From positions 268,501 to 332,500 of the forward strand of contig BSBK01006354.1 in assembly GCA_027943335.1 (NCBI GenBank): DNA of 64,000 bases. Reading direction: 5' to 3'. This DNA comes from Chamaecyparis obtusa. Lineage: Eukaryota; Streptophyta; Pinopsida; Cupressales; Cupressaceae. The first letter of the stretch is position 1; every line of letters begins with the position of its first letter. Below are positions 11,701-22,600 of this stretch, piece after piece. The position numbers and the translations under genes are program-made. Below the pieces are notes generated by a model, which saw nothing but the letters and a program-made list of their open reading frames with translations, made no database searches and had not been told where the DNA came from.

Positions 11701-12793
11701 CACGAAAACCCTTGAATGTGGCAAGCAAAATCTCCAAAAAAACACAATTTTTGAGATAGGAAACCCTTGCGCTTTGGTAGAAAAACCTTTGAAATTTGAG
11801 AAGAAAACCTTTGAAATCTTTAGAGATTTGCAATTTTAAAAACCTTTGGTTTTGAAATCTTTGATTTTTATCAAAAAATAGGAAAAAACTTCTAAAAAAC
11901 ATTAGTAAACTCATGCCAACATATCGACCCATAATCTGCAATCAAGCTCCTTGTATCAAACCCTGTCAATGGAGAACATACGTATCTAGGAACTCCCATT
12001 GCATGAGTAATACCAAATTTGAAAATGAAGCTCAAAGCATATCAAGTCTACCAATAAACTCTCACATCAAGATTAAATAAGTAAATCAAAACATGTAGTA
12101 CCAAGAACAATAATAATGATCCACATATGCAACCCGCATAGTTGCATTCTCTCAATATGTCACCATCCTCCCAAATCATACAAGCATGAATCTCATGGAA
12201 GAAACCATAGAATGAAGAGAGAACATTTGTAAATCATAACCTTTCCTTCTACCATTTACCTCAAAGAAGCATTGTTGTGTCAAGTATGATCTCCAAATAC
12301 CCCAAATGAAAAGCCACAACAATGCCTAAGACCCCGTTCAATCTCTTAGACCAAACAAACATATGTTTTATGTAATGCCAACATGGATGTAAGCCTCTCA
12401 TAACCAAGAAGATCAAACTCGTAATAACCTTTCCCGATAAAGGAAATCAGCCCAATAAACCACCTCCTAATATCCCCATAATGATATCATATATCAAACC
12501 ATATGCACAAGGAGATAATCAATGCCAAACATCTTTTAAACTAAATCCTTTAGAACTAACCATCTTTCCATAGCTCAAGATCCATATCTATGAAAGATAA
12601 GCATAAACATAATAGTAAATACCTCTCAAGTAGTAAATTGTCGAGTAGACCAAGAGTGGGGAACAAGAATGCTCCTCAAGTTATCCAAGTCACCATGGCT
12701 TCCTCTAAGAACAATTTCCTCTCAAATCTATATCTGGTGAAAGCTCCTTAGTCTTCTTGCTGAAATCATCATTTTTTTCAACACATATCTCTA
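11700..12793. other. No gene seen
   Basis: A-rich on this strand with many short CAAG/ATCA words. It appears to be the left part of a long degenerate block that continues beyond the copia insertion at 14,281. No coding motif recovered on either strand. Confidence 0.4.
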
Positions 12794-12798
12794 ACCAC

Positions 12799-13035
12799 TA
12801 TTACGATAATAGATAGTTTCTAACTTTATCTCTCTTTCGTCTATTTCTAATGGTCACTCTTTTTGTAATGTTTCCATAAACTCCTTCTGTTCGTTATGGA
12901 AACTTTCTCTTTCACTCTACAAGAATGTTTCTATTTCCTCTCTCCTGTTCGTTATAGAAACATTCTCTTGTATCTTGTATATATAGATCATTCATGATCA
13001 TTGTTTAATAACACATTCATTATTTTACCACAATA
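12799..13035 (+). repeat. 5' LTR of the short copia element
   Basis: 237 bp, beginning TATTACGATAATAG and ending CCACAATA. A TATATATAGAT stretch near 12,980 could serve as the TATA region. Termini are TA...TA rather than TG...CA. Confidence 0.9.
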
Positions 13036-13047
13036 TGGTATCGGAGC
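13036..13047 (+). other. Primer-binding site, initiator-Met tRNA type
   Basis: TGGTATCGGAGC directly follows the LTR. It matches the usual TGGTATCAGAGC primer site of copia elements with one change. Confidence 0.85.
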
Positions 13048-13249
13048 AAATTATTGGCCTCTTCGAAAATCTTTAATTTCTTTTTTGAAATTATTAGTTC
13101 AAGATTTTCGAAGCTTTTTTTGTCCCGAGTGTGTTCAAAATTTTCATTTGTTTTTCCTCACCCACCTTGTCTAGGGTTTCTACATTTTTGACTAGGGTTT
13201 TGACCCTTTAGTTCAAGTCGGATTTTTTTTCGATTGCAGATTCCTTGTG

Positions 13250-13480
13250 GGTTTTTCTAGAGCTCAACTGGGTTGTGGTTTTTTTTTTTGGGTCCCTCAA
13301 TTTTTGAGCCAGTGGATTCAAAATCTACCAGCATATTCTTAGTGGGTTTTTTGCAAATCTCAACTGGGTCAGTCTCACTTTTTTTTGGGTGCATCGTTTT
13401 CCGTGCCTCAATTTTCGAGCCAACGAATTCAGAATTTGACAACAAATTCTATCTGGGTTTTTTGAGCTCTTCACTAGTTG
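13250..13480 (+). repeat. Tandem duplication in the element leader
   Basis: Two diverged units of about 110-120 bp, each with CTCAACTGGGT, a T-run plus GGGT, CTCAATTTT(T/C)GAGCCA, and a GGGTTTTTTG ending. It lies between the primer site and gag. Confidence 0.65.
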
Positions 13481-13570
13481 TCTTTTCGAATTCTCTGAGT
13501 CTTCCGTTAGTCTGCTTTGAAGTTAGTGCCATTTTCTGATTTTTCACGTTTTTTCTTTGAAAAACGTGCT

Positions 13571-13960
13571 ATGGCATCTCTCACTAGTCTTATGCTGGAA
13601 GGCAGTCAACATTTCAATGGAATGAACTACAACACCTGGAAGCAATGCATGTTGAGGATTTTTGAGTACTGTCGCCTTGAGGCGGTTGTTCAGGGTACCA
13701 AGACTCGTCCTACCACAATTGATGCGACTCAAGACAAGTTTGATGAACGTAATCGTGAAGTGGTTATGCTCATTAAGCTTTCAGTTATTGATGATCAGCT
13801 GCCTAAAATCTCGTCTGGCAAGAAGCTGCAGAGATCTGGACAGTATTGAAGGATCTCCATGAAACTTTAGATAAAAGCAGAGCCTTCTTTCTACAGACCT
13901 CTCTGATCAACCCGAGGCTGCCTTTTACGCTTTCTGAGGGACATGCAAATTTTTTTTTTT
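13571..13960 (+). pseudogene. Truncated copia Gag
   Basis: Starts at an ATG giving MASLTSLMLEGSQHF and reads through NYNTWK, IFEYCRLE and DKFDERNREVVMLIKLSV, a typical copia Gag N-terminus (UBN2/DUF4219 type). The frame breaks at about 13,849 by a shift around the GKK region. Recognisable Gag residues (LHET...KSRAFFLQTS, then LPFTLSEGHA) continue in another frame until the deletion near 13,950. It normally coats element RNA in virus-like particles; this copy covers roughly the first third and cannot make a full Gag. Confidence 0.85.
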
Positions 13961-13991
13961 TTTTGAAGATAGATTGACCATTAAGGGAGGG

Positions 13992-14275
13992 TATTACGAT
14001 AATAGATAGTTTCTAATTTTATCTCTCTTTCATCTATTTCTAATGGTCACTCTTTTTGTAATGTTTCCATAAACTCCTTCTGTTCGTTATGGAAACTTTC
14101 TCTTTCACTCTACAAGAATGTTTCTATTTCCTCTCTCCTGTTCGTTATAGAAACATTCTCTTGTATCTTGTATATATAGATTATTCATGATCATTGTTTA
14201 ATAACACATTCATTATTTATATATAGATCATTCATGATCATTGTTTAATAACACATTCATTATTTTACCACAATA
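13992..14275 (+). repeat. 3' LTR of the short copia element
   Basis: 284 bp, preceded by AAGGGAGGG. Longer than the 5' LTR because of a tandem duplication of about 46 bp (TATATAGATCATTCATGATC and following) near its end. Confidence 0.9.
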
Positions 14276-14280
14276 ACCAC

Positions 14281-16806
14281 AAGAGAACTCTAGCCTCAAA
14301 TAAGCCTCCATGTATCCATGAGCACCTAGTATTTACCAATCCATGCCAAACTTCAAATGCAACATAGCACCATCATGAAGTAATCAAGCAAATGATCATG
14401 TACTCAATACAAGGAGAACCAATCCAAGATCAATGTCAAAGCTTCAACAAAAAAATCAGGAACATAAACACGATATCATTATGTAACCATCTCTTCCTAG
14501 GAGATCACATGCTCCATATGAACATATCATGTAGGTATACCATGCCAAAACTCTAAACTAGTATCAAGATTAAACCATGAAAAAGTAGCAACTATTCTAT
14601 CAAACAAGGATTACATGTCAAATGAAAGCATAAACCACACCTCAACCAAAGACTCCATGAGTCCCCTATGGCTCCAAAGTATCAACATCTCCAAACTCAT
14701 GAAGATAACCATCTCCTACCAATGAACCGACAAATTTGAAAGATCCTTTTGTAGCAACGGGATCTAAGGAATCCTCCAAACATTTGCGACACTGAAGAAG
14801 ATCATCCACCATCCAATGGTGAATTCACATCATTGCCAACAACTTCCACTGAATCATAATATTGAGTCACACATGGTATCGTCACAGCCATATCCTAAAT
14901 GTAGATCCCCTAGGTCCACACACATACACCATAAGTGTCAATAACATCTAGTGAAACCAAGATCTACAAACCAAGAAGGTACATACAACCACCAACAAAC
15001 CACCAATCAGTGAACAATTCTACACTGCCAACTCATCACTTTCAAAATCTCGCATTGAAAAGTGTAACCAGCGAATAACCAAAAGTATCATGACGTTACA
15101 ATAAAACTGCATGTGACAAGTCCCCACAACAACTATTCAGGTACTCTAATCATCCATTCTTTCATCTCAAAACAAACATATCAATGCACTATTGACCACA
15201 TATAAGGTCAACTAACAAAGTTTGCATAACCATTGAATCGAACCTGATGGTTATGGGCAGTTCACATCCATGTCATCTCATTGCAATCAAATAGGCTTTG
15301 GAACCTACCAATCACCTAACTTGTAGATCTTTACGCGTAAACTTATCGTCACATTAGTAAACTGAAAATTGAGATATCAAAGAGAATAATCCTTTAGACA
15401 AAATGACTCAAATACCAAATCAACATCTGATATGATTTGCCCAACATGTACACAACCAATTACCATAATCAAGGAACCAAATAAGCATCTAGGAGATAAT
15501 AAACAACCTCGTAACATCAAAACAAGTAACCACAAACATGACTATTGTGTTAATGCATAACCATGATACAATAATCATCACCAACACTATACTTGCAGGA
15601 AACTCCGAGTGTCAAACCATGTCCAATCATGTCCTCAAACTGAAGACAACTTGTGTGTCTGTCACCATCAAAGTCTTATGAAAACACTTGTGAACTTGTA
15701 CTAGGATGGACCAAATTTGATAATCAGTTGTAGCATCATAAATATCTCATGAAAATATGCACCCCTTAGATGTTTCGCCTCTAGACTTGCCTTTATGCTC
15801 ACACAATCACACCCCATTTCATAGGCGCCTACATCTAATCAAACAAATACACAACTCTCCATACTCATCAAACTGATAAAATAACTTCACTATGTAGTAG
15901 ACTGGACATGCTCTCTAATACCTATTTGAAATCGAAAATTTGACTCCATATGCAAAGTTATGACCAAAACTTTGAAAAGGAGAACATTTGGCTTCTAGGC
16001 CTAAAAAACATGTCAAAACAGCAAAATCAGGGAACCAAATGTGTACTATGACATAGTGCTTGCAACTAGCTTTCCAACAATGTTATGCTTTGTTGAAGGA
16101 AAACAACCATTTAGGCTATCGGGGCAGCAAATGTGGATTTGAAAAATTTCCCCAATTTGATTAAATTTGGTTTTCAAAGGTTTTAAAAAATATAATTAAT
16201 AGGGAGCCGGACCAGCCACCCATATTAAAATAATCTAAATATTCAAATGACGGATTCAAAATTTAATTCAAGCCACATATATTAAAAATTAGCTTGGGCA
16301 GTTAATATTTATTATTGGGTTGTGTGAGTGGCAAAAATATTAAATAATTTTATTTTCTAAAAATAATTGCAGGAAATTTTTTCACTGACAGGATATTATT
16401 TTTTATTGTTTGCAGAATAAATTTGACGGTTGTATGATTATCATATTAAAAAAATATTTGCATTTTTCTTCAACCGAGGTCACAACAGGTCAAATTATGT
16501 ATTAAAATTCATCGCTTGGTCAACTTGGATTGAATGGTGAGGTCCTTTTTGTCTCAAGAGATCATTTATTAAATTCCCCCTACAAAACCCTTATTAAAAA
16601 AACCTATTTGTTCCAAAAAATTTCTAACTTCAAATCTGCAAACAACCCATCATAATAGCAAATCCCAAACCCTCATATTGACAATAAAACAACTTGCAAA
16701 TTGTTCCACACTTTGTAATGTTTCACATCCTTCATGCATATCCATGGCTTCAACTTTGCACCTTGTCCACTCAAGCTAGGGTTATAACTTCAAATCAATA
16801 ATGAAA
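14281..16806. other. No gene seen; probably interior of a degenerate minus-strand retroelement
   Basis: Low-complexity, A/C-rich DNA. The LTR and primer site at 16,807-17,509 point leftward into this region, so it is likely that element's interior. I found no protease, integrase or reverse transcriptase motif on either strand. Confidence 0.4.
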
Positions 16807-16818
16807 GCTCTAATACCA
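16807..16818 (-). other. Primer-binding site, initiator-Met tRNA type
   Basis: The minus strand reads TGGTATTAGAGC two bases from the LTR end at 16,821, marking the 5' end of a minus-strand retroelement. Confidence 0.75.
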
Positions 16819-16820
16819 CT

Positions 16821-17509
16821 TGTTAGGAAATAATGCTTTTTTGAGATACATTTATTCTATTTCCTACATAACCCATGAGAGATAAGTATACATACAAGTT
16901 TACAAAATCAACAATATGCTAAGATTAAATAGACAAGCCACAAGATAATACAAGATATATCCTGGGAAAACTCTCATGAGGAAAAACCCAACCTCCAAAA
17001 TCATCTATACTCCATTGTATTATTCAAATTAAAGCAATACAAAACACTTACATAGTTACAATGAACACCTCTGAAATATCAAGCCCTCAATGCATTCCCA
17101 TGTGTCCAAGGATGTAAATACTAAATACACATCCCATGCCATGCTACACAAATGTCTCCTTTAGAAAGACTCAATAATGATAGCCCACTCAACTAGCCAT
17201 TTCAAACCACTAACATCTATTTGCTTCTATAGGAACAAACTCACACAAAATACAACTAGTGGTAAAGTAAAACCATGTGCCACGAAGGCTTGTGAACACA
17301 ATACCATTAACCCCTTATTTGATATTGGGTACTAAGGTCACACTTTATTAAATATCTTTTCCCAATATTAAATACAACACATTAAGTGGCCTCAAAAATG
17401 GAATCTCTCTGTGATGCACGTCCATCTAGGTGCTCCTAGGTGCAACACACATAATAATAAAACATACATTACAAATATTATGCAAAGCGTAAAACATGTT
17501 ATCCCAACA
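16821..17509 (-). mobile_element. 5' LTR of a minus-strand LTR retroelement
   Basis: 689 bp. On the plus strand it starts TGTTAGGAAATAATG and ends TTATCCCAACA, giving TG...CA ends with a short inverted repeat. Adjacent to the minus-strand primer site. The matching 3' LTR should lie at lower coordinates but was not found, so the element is truncated or rearranged. Confidence 0.7.
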
Positions 17510-17514
17510 ACACT

Positions 17515-17810
17515 TAATTCCTATAAATAGGCAACTTTAGGCCATGTAAATTCAGGATACTTATTAAATGTAACAACTCACATTTTTCTGCAGGTGCAGC
17601 CACTTTTGCCTATAAAGTTGTAAACTATGAATTCTTATAGACAAACTCAAGGCCTAGTTTTTAGATGAGGTCTCACAAGTACCAGCCCATAAGATCATCA
17701 GGCTTATTTCATGGTAATTTGGTAAATAGTAGCATGTAAATGCAATCCCCAGAAGTTGAGTCCTTTTTATATCATTTGAAATTAACTATTTAGTTAATAT
17801 AACTCGCTGT
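17515..17810. other. Probable upstream intron or 5' flank of the BTB gene
   Basis: No exon could be assigned. TTTTTCTGCAG at about 17,584 resembles a splice acceptor, but the sequence after it does not read as an ankyrin repeat. Confidence 0.3.
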
Positions 17811-17818
17811 ATTTTACT

Positions 17819-18224
17819 CTAAGTTGCTGAATTGTGGGACTTTTCCAGGTACAAAACGTACTGGAATCAGATTCTGAAATGAATCTCCTGTGGGTACACA
17901 TCTGGGATTTGTGTTTTTAAATGCCGAATTGTTTAGTGATTCTAGTTTGATCTTTTAGTATTTTAGATATGTTTAAGACCTAGACTGCTGATTAGCGAAC
18001 TCTGAACTTATCTATCATGAGATTCTGGCTTGATCTTTTTGATACAGAAACCTGAATTTAAATTAGAATGATATGTTTCAAAATTTGAAATTTGTAATGG
18101 TTTTGTTTAGCATATATATATATATATACCAAAAATGTACCCAACCCCCCCAAAAATTTCTTTCGTACCAGCATTTCGTACCCACGTACCCATACTTGTT
18201 CCCATTCCCGATTCGGCAACTTTG
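17819..18224. mobile_element. Nonautonomous hAT-like MITE (element E)
   Basis: Perfect 8-bp duplication ATTTTACT at 17,811-17,818 and 18,225-18,232. Inverted ends: CTAAGTTGCTGAATTG on the left and CAAAGTTGCCGAATCG read inward from the right. Subterminal GTAC/GTACCC repeats are present at 17,850-17,870 and 18,135-18,205. At 406 bp it has no coding capacity. It ends 223 bp before the first recognised BTB exon, so it sits in an intron or 5' region of that gene. Confidence 0.85.
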
Positions 18225-18447
18225 ATTTTACTCTTAACAGAAATCAGCCATGCCAAGCTCCTAATTTTTTAAATTTGATTAGCAGTTATTTTAAAAGGGT
18301 TTTTTAATGAGTTCTCTTCTATGCGCATATTGCAATATATTTTTAATAATATAACTTTGACGAAGTTAAGGACTTATGAGAAATTAGGCAAATTAATTAT
18401 CACTGGCTATGGACACTAAAATTCTTTTGTTCTTGATAACTTGGTAG

Positions 18448-20307
18448 GTAATGGATCTCTGAGTGAGCATTTGGGCAATGGTTTTGCACCAGACATTACA
18501 TTCTATGTTCAAGGACGACCAATTGAATCCCATAGAGCCATTCTAGTAGCCCGTTCACCATTATTCAAGAAGAAATTCCAAACAGATTGGAAGTACCGCA
18601 AAGAAATTAGGTTTTCTAAGCAGAAATTGTCTTTTCCTGCACTTTATAGCCTAATTCATTTCTTCTATTCTGACAGACTTGATATCGCTGTGGATGACAT
18701 GGAAGATTTGGTTAGAATTTGTAAGGTGTGCAAATGTGAGGGACTTAAAACTGCTGTTGAGAATGAACTTAAGCATCAAAAATATGCTAACTATAAATTG
18801 CTGAGTGATGCCGATGATTCTCAAAAGAGATTCATCTTACAGGGATCCTCTCTCCCAGAACAAGAGAGGCTTCCTGCTGCCATGCACCGGCTTTTGCATT
18901 TGTCGCTTGAGAAGTCTCAAAGAGAGATAGAAAGTTCAGAAAATATAGGACAAAGCACTGGCCTTGTTAATTTTTCAGACACAGCTGATCATGCGAATAT
19001 ATCCAAGACTGTGAAAAATGGAAGTCGAAACCTTTTAGCTTCTAGTGAAAATGGAGACTTAAAGGAGTTCTTTGGACAAGATGTACCTGCATGTGGCCAG
19101 AAGATAGCAATGGGCATTCAGTTTCGAGATAAATGTGAAATTTCAAACAGCAATCAGGCAGAAAAGTGGTTTCAAGAGTCTGAAATGTGTTGCAAGCTTG
19201 ATAACGATGAACTGGACTTGACTGATCACGCTGATGTCTGTTTCATTGTTGAAGGGAAAAAATTCCGGACTCACCAAGTGATTTTAGCTTCGAGGTCAGA
19301 TTATTTCAAGGCCAGGTTGTCAAGAACTACTGGCTTTCTTGAAGGAAAGGATGGATTGCAGAATGGGGATCTTATGGTACTTGAGGAGCATGATCTGAGT
19401 GCCGAAGCATTTGAAAAGTTACTGGAGTACATGTGAGTTTTTCTTATTTTGCCTGTGACTTTCTGAAACATTTAACTACTAAAAAATTTATATTTGCTTA
19501 CTGTTCTACAATTAAGCTAATTTTATGCCAGCATTCTTAAGTGCAAGTTGAATAACCAGGTATACGGACAAAGTGGCTGATATTGACTCAGAACAAGTAA
19601 GTCATCTTTCCGGTGTTGTTAAGTCATGTGCTTCTATCTAACTGGAAATATCTTAGATTGATAGAATGGATTAAGTTCCTTACACATTCGTTACTTGATG
19701 ATATTATAAATACCCGTGCCTGCAGGCAGAAGAGATGTTTGATGCTGCATCAAGATATTTATTATTTCCTCTGAAACGGGCTGTCGCAGATGCATTGTTG
19801 CCACATCTGGAACATGCATCCCCTGCAGAATTGTGTGACTGGCTAATGCTTGCAGATATGTATGTTATATCTTTCATTTGAAATTCTTAATTACCACATA
19901 CTTTAGCATGTTGTGATTTGTTTCTTAACTATTCATTTTCGAACAACCATTTTTTGTACAGGTATGGGGTATGGAAGATTAGGGAGCATTGCCTAGATGC
20001 AATGGCTTTGAACTTTGAGACATTTGCCGAAACAAGGGAGTTCCGGAAAATGTTACTAGCACTGCCACCTCCTTCTGGTGATACAGCACAACGTACAACT
20101 GTTCCTAGTGCACCTGGTGATCAGGAAAAGTCCAATCAAGAAAATATTCTTGATGACTTACGTGAGAAATGGCTCGAGGTGGAAGCAGCTGAACTTGATA
20201 AAAGAGATGAGAGTGCCTTGCAGTTTGACAAAAGATTGGAAATGCTTGTTTTAGTAGCAGAACATGAAAATCAATCCACCACCTCCCAAGAACTACAGTG
20301 GCCTTAG
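18448..20307 (+). CDS. Double BTB/POZ-domain protein, ankyrin-BTB family (3' part of gene)
   Basis: Four exons: 18,448-19,432, 19,560-19,596, 19,726-19,859 and 19,962-20,307. All introns are GT-AG, with donors GTGAGT, GTAAGT and GTATGT. The joined frame gives 499 codons then TAG and starts in phase after a TTGGTAG acceptor, so an upstream exon is missing. BTB1 is at about residues 13-107 ([18 protein letters not shown]), a Ser/Asn-rich linker follows, and BTB2 starts near residue 255 ([18 protein letters not shown]) and crosses three exons. The tail has [17 protein letters not shown], a likely helix. The arrangement matches plant ankyrin-plus-two-BTB proteins (At2g04740 type); family members usually carry N-terminal ankyrin repeats, not found here. 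BTB proteins often serve as adaptors for CUL3 ubiquitin ligases; that role is inference. The exons show no stops or frameshifts. Confidence 0.88.
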
Positions 20308-22600
20308 TAATGGCATCTATATGTATTCTAGCCTTCTAGTTGGATACTGGTCCCTTGAAATTGGCAAGCGGTATTCCAAATTGAGTTTATAACATTGTCA
20401 TAGCAAGACCTGGCAATTCTGTTGCTTAATGATTTGGTGAGAAGGAGAAAATTCTGAATTTGTGCCTGCGAGCTGGGTCCAAATTGAGTAGTGTTTGTCA
20501 CCAGGTGCTGTATCTAATACAAATTTAATAGTTGCAGAAACTCACAGGTTGCTGACACTTGTTTTTGTGTGATTTCATTCTTTGGTGTTCATGTTTGAAC
20601 ACAATAATAGAGGCTTGGAGTTCCTTGAACTGTGTCTCTATTCAAACTCATTTTGTAGAATGTTTGAATTTTTGTCATTGATGTCAAAGGTTTGATCGAG
20701 CTTGACTAGTTGCTGATTATGCATTATGGTCAAATTGAGTTGTCTGTCTTCTTGGTTAAGCTGGCTGCTTGCTTGGTTGACGAGCTTGAGCTGTTTGACG
20801 AGCTTGAGCTGCTTGTCTGCTTGTCAGTTGCCGAGTCAGGATTATGTGCCAAGTCAGCCAATTTGCCACATCATCAGTTAAATGTTCCAATATGATGGCA
20901 ATCTGAATTTGGTTCCATCGAATTTATACTCTATGCATTCATAAACAGATTTATTAATTTATTCACTATATTTGGGATGCGAAGGTTTAGTGGAGAGGTA
21001 GTTGACACCTTATCTCATACGTGTATGGTATATAATTGGGAACACATTCATTGATTATTCCTTGTGTATGAATATGAATATGTTTCGTAACGCATAGAGA
21101 ATCGTTTATTTTTGGTAGGATGACTACTGTCAGAAATATAGTGTGCGCGTGGCTGAAAAAATGGAGTGTAATGTTGGACGGAAATAAAGAATATTATCGC
21201 CAGCTGTTAATCATGACGCTGCGTTCCTTGAATTTTTTCCTTACCATATAAACTGCGACCAAGGATTATTTTTGAACTATCATGGGTTTAAGTTTTCTGA
21301 TTGCACGTAGTTTCTGTGAGCTGTGTTAATGCTATTCCTATTTCTAGAGCTGTTTTGTTGGAAAGGAGTGTGCGTTGGTGATTTTTTTTAATAGCTGGGT
21401 GGTGAGAAAGTGGTGAAAAAGGTTATATGCGGTGTGACTGATTCGAGTTGGGCTGCATGGAGGATAAAAAACAAATAAAACAGCGTATGTGTGATAAGGG
21501 CTGGCAGTGTTATTTCAAAATATTAAAAAAGGGTGTTGAATATTGTTTAGGCTGGACGTATTTGTTGTAGAGATGTTTTTACTTCTGAGGTGGAGTTAAA
21601 TTTGGTATGCCATCGTAGTGTGGGTGAAATTTTTGAAAAGATAAGGAGGTCGTGGTGGTACTAAAAGATATACTGGATGCAGATTTCAAAGGAGTTATCA
21701 TAGAGATCATATAGGTGCGGAGTTCATTTTTATTATTGATTGTGTGACATTTTTCTGATGTATGGCTGGGAAGAATTCAGTGGTATAAAAATAATTATTT
21801 TTGATAGCAGATTTGAAGGAGGTCTTGTTGCAGATTTACAGTACATTTTTGTGTTGGTGCCCAGTCTGGAGTTGGTGCTTCAGTTGTTCAGTGTTTGTGC
21901 TTCAAAGAGAGTTGGTGTTTTGTAATGTGGGTTGGTGTCCATTTATGTTCATTGTTAATGAAAGCTTTTTGATGCCGTGGTCCTGCAAGGGTTTTCCACG
22001 AGAATTCTTTATGTTCGTGTTTAATGGTTGTTCTCTTTATGCTTTATAAGGTTTTATGCATTCACAGTTTTTAAAAGTTCTAAATACTGATTCACTCCCC
22101 CTCTCAGCATTTCTTGTGTGCTCTTCATAGAAGACCACTGGGCTTTGCCAAGACTAATGATTTGTTCAACTGCAATTCACATACAAGGCCTATAAATTTG
22201 TGCCGCCAAATATACGTCCAATTAATAGTCAAAGCATGTTGCTGGGTGGTTAAGGATCTAGGTAAGGTACTGCAGATAATAAGAAGTTTAGCCTATATCT
22301 GACATTTTGGCTGAGAAGAAGTTTAGGTTAAGTTGTCTTCCATGATCTCTTCATCCAGGTTGATGCCTACCATTAAACTGCATGAGCATGGAGTGCGGCT
22401 GTACAAACCAGCAGCCTGTTCACAACTTGATAGAATGGACTAACGTAGAAACAAAAACTTTATTGCTAAATGTGTGTCTTTTCAACGAGTTAATCGATTA
22501 ACATTTTGTTGATGTGAGTTTTGTACCACTACATAACATATAGCAATTGAAATACTTGATACAGCGTACCAAACACTCAACCCTCTCTTGAAAAGTATAT
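20308..22600. other. 3' flank of the BTB gene; no further gene seen
   Basis: Probably includes the 3' UTR. A short duplicated word (GACGAGCTTGAGCTG, about 20,779 and 20,797) is the only local structure I noticed. No open frame carries a recognisable domain. Confidence 0.5.

Larger units (their letters stand above)
12799..14275 (+). mobile_element. Young nonautonomous Ty1/copia element, 1.48 kb
   Basis: Two LTRs (12,799-13,035 and 13,992-14,275) are flanked by the 5-bp duplication ACCAC at 12,794-12,798 and 14,276-14,280. A Met-type primer-binding site abuts the 5' LTR and a GGGAGGG polypurine tract abuts the 3' LTR. The interior keeps only a leader and the start of gag; the rest of gag and all of pol are missing, with the join near a T-run at about 13,950. 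The LTRs differ at only about three positions outside one tandem duplication, so insertion was fairly recent. It resembles TRIM/LARD-type parasites of autonomous copia elements. Confidence 0.9.

Noticed and set aside
11409..11747. Minus-strand frame of 112 codons rich in Phe/Lys
   Set aside because: It is entirely explained by the A-rich tandem repeat; the repeat units appear in the protein as FFSTKN-like periods.
17584..17605. Possible ankyrin exon after TTTTTCTGCAG
   Set aside because: The sequence after the acceptor has no ankyrin motif and no convincing donor follows.
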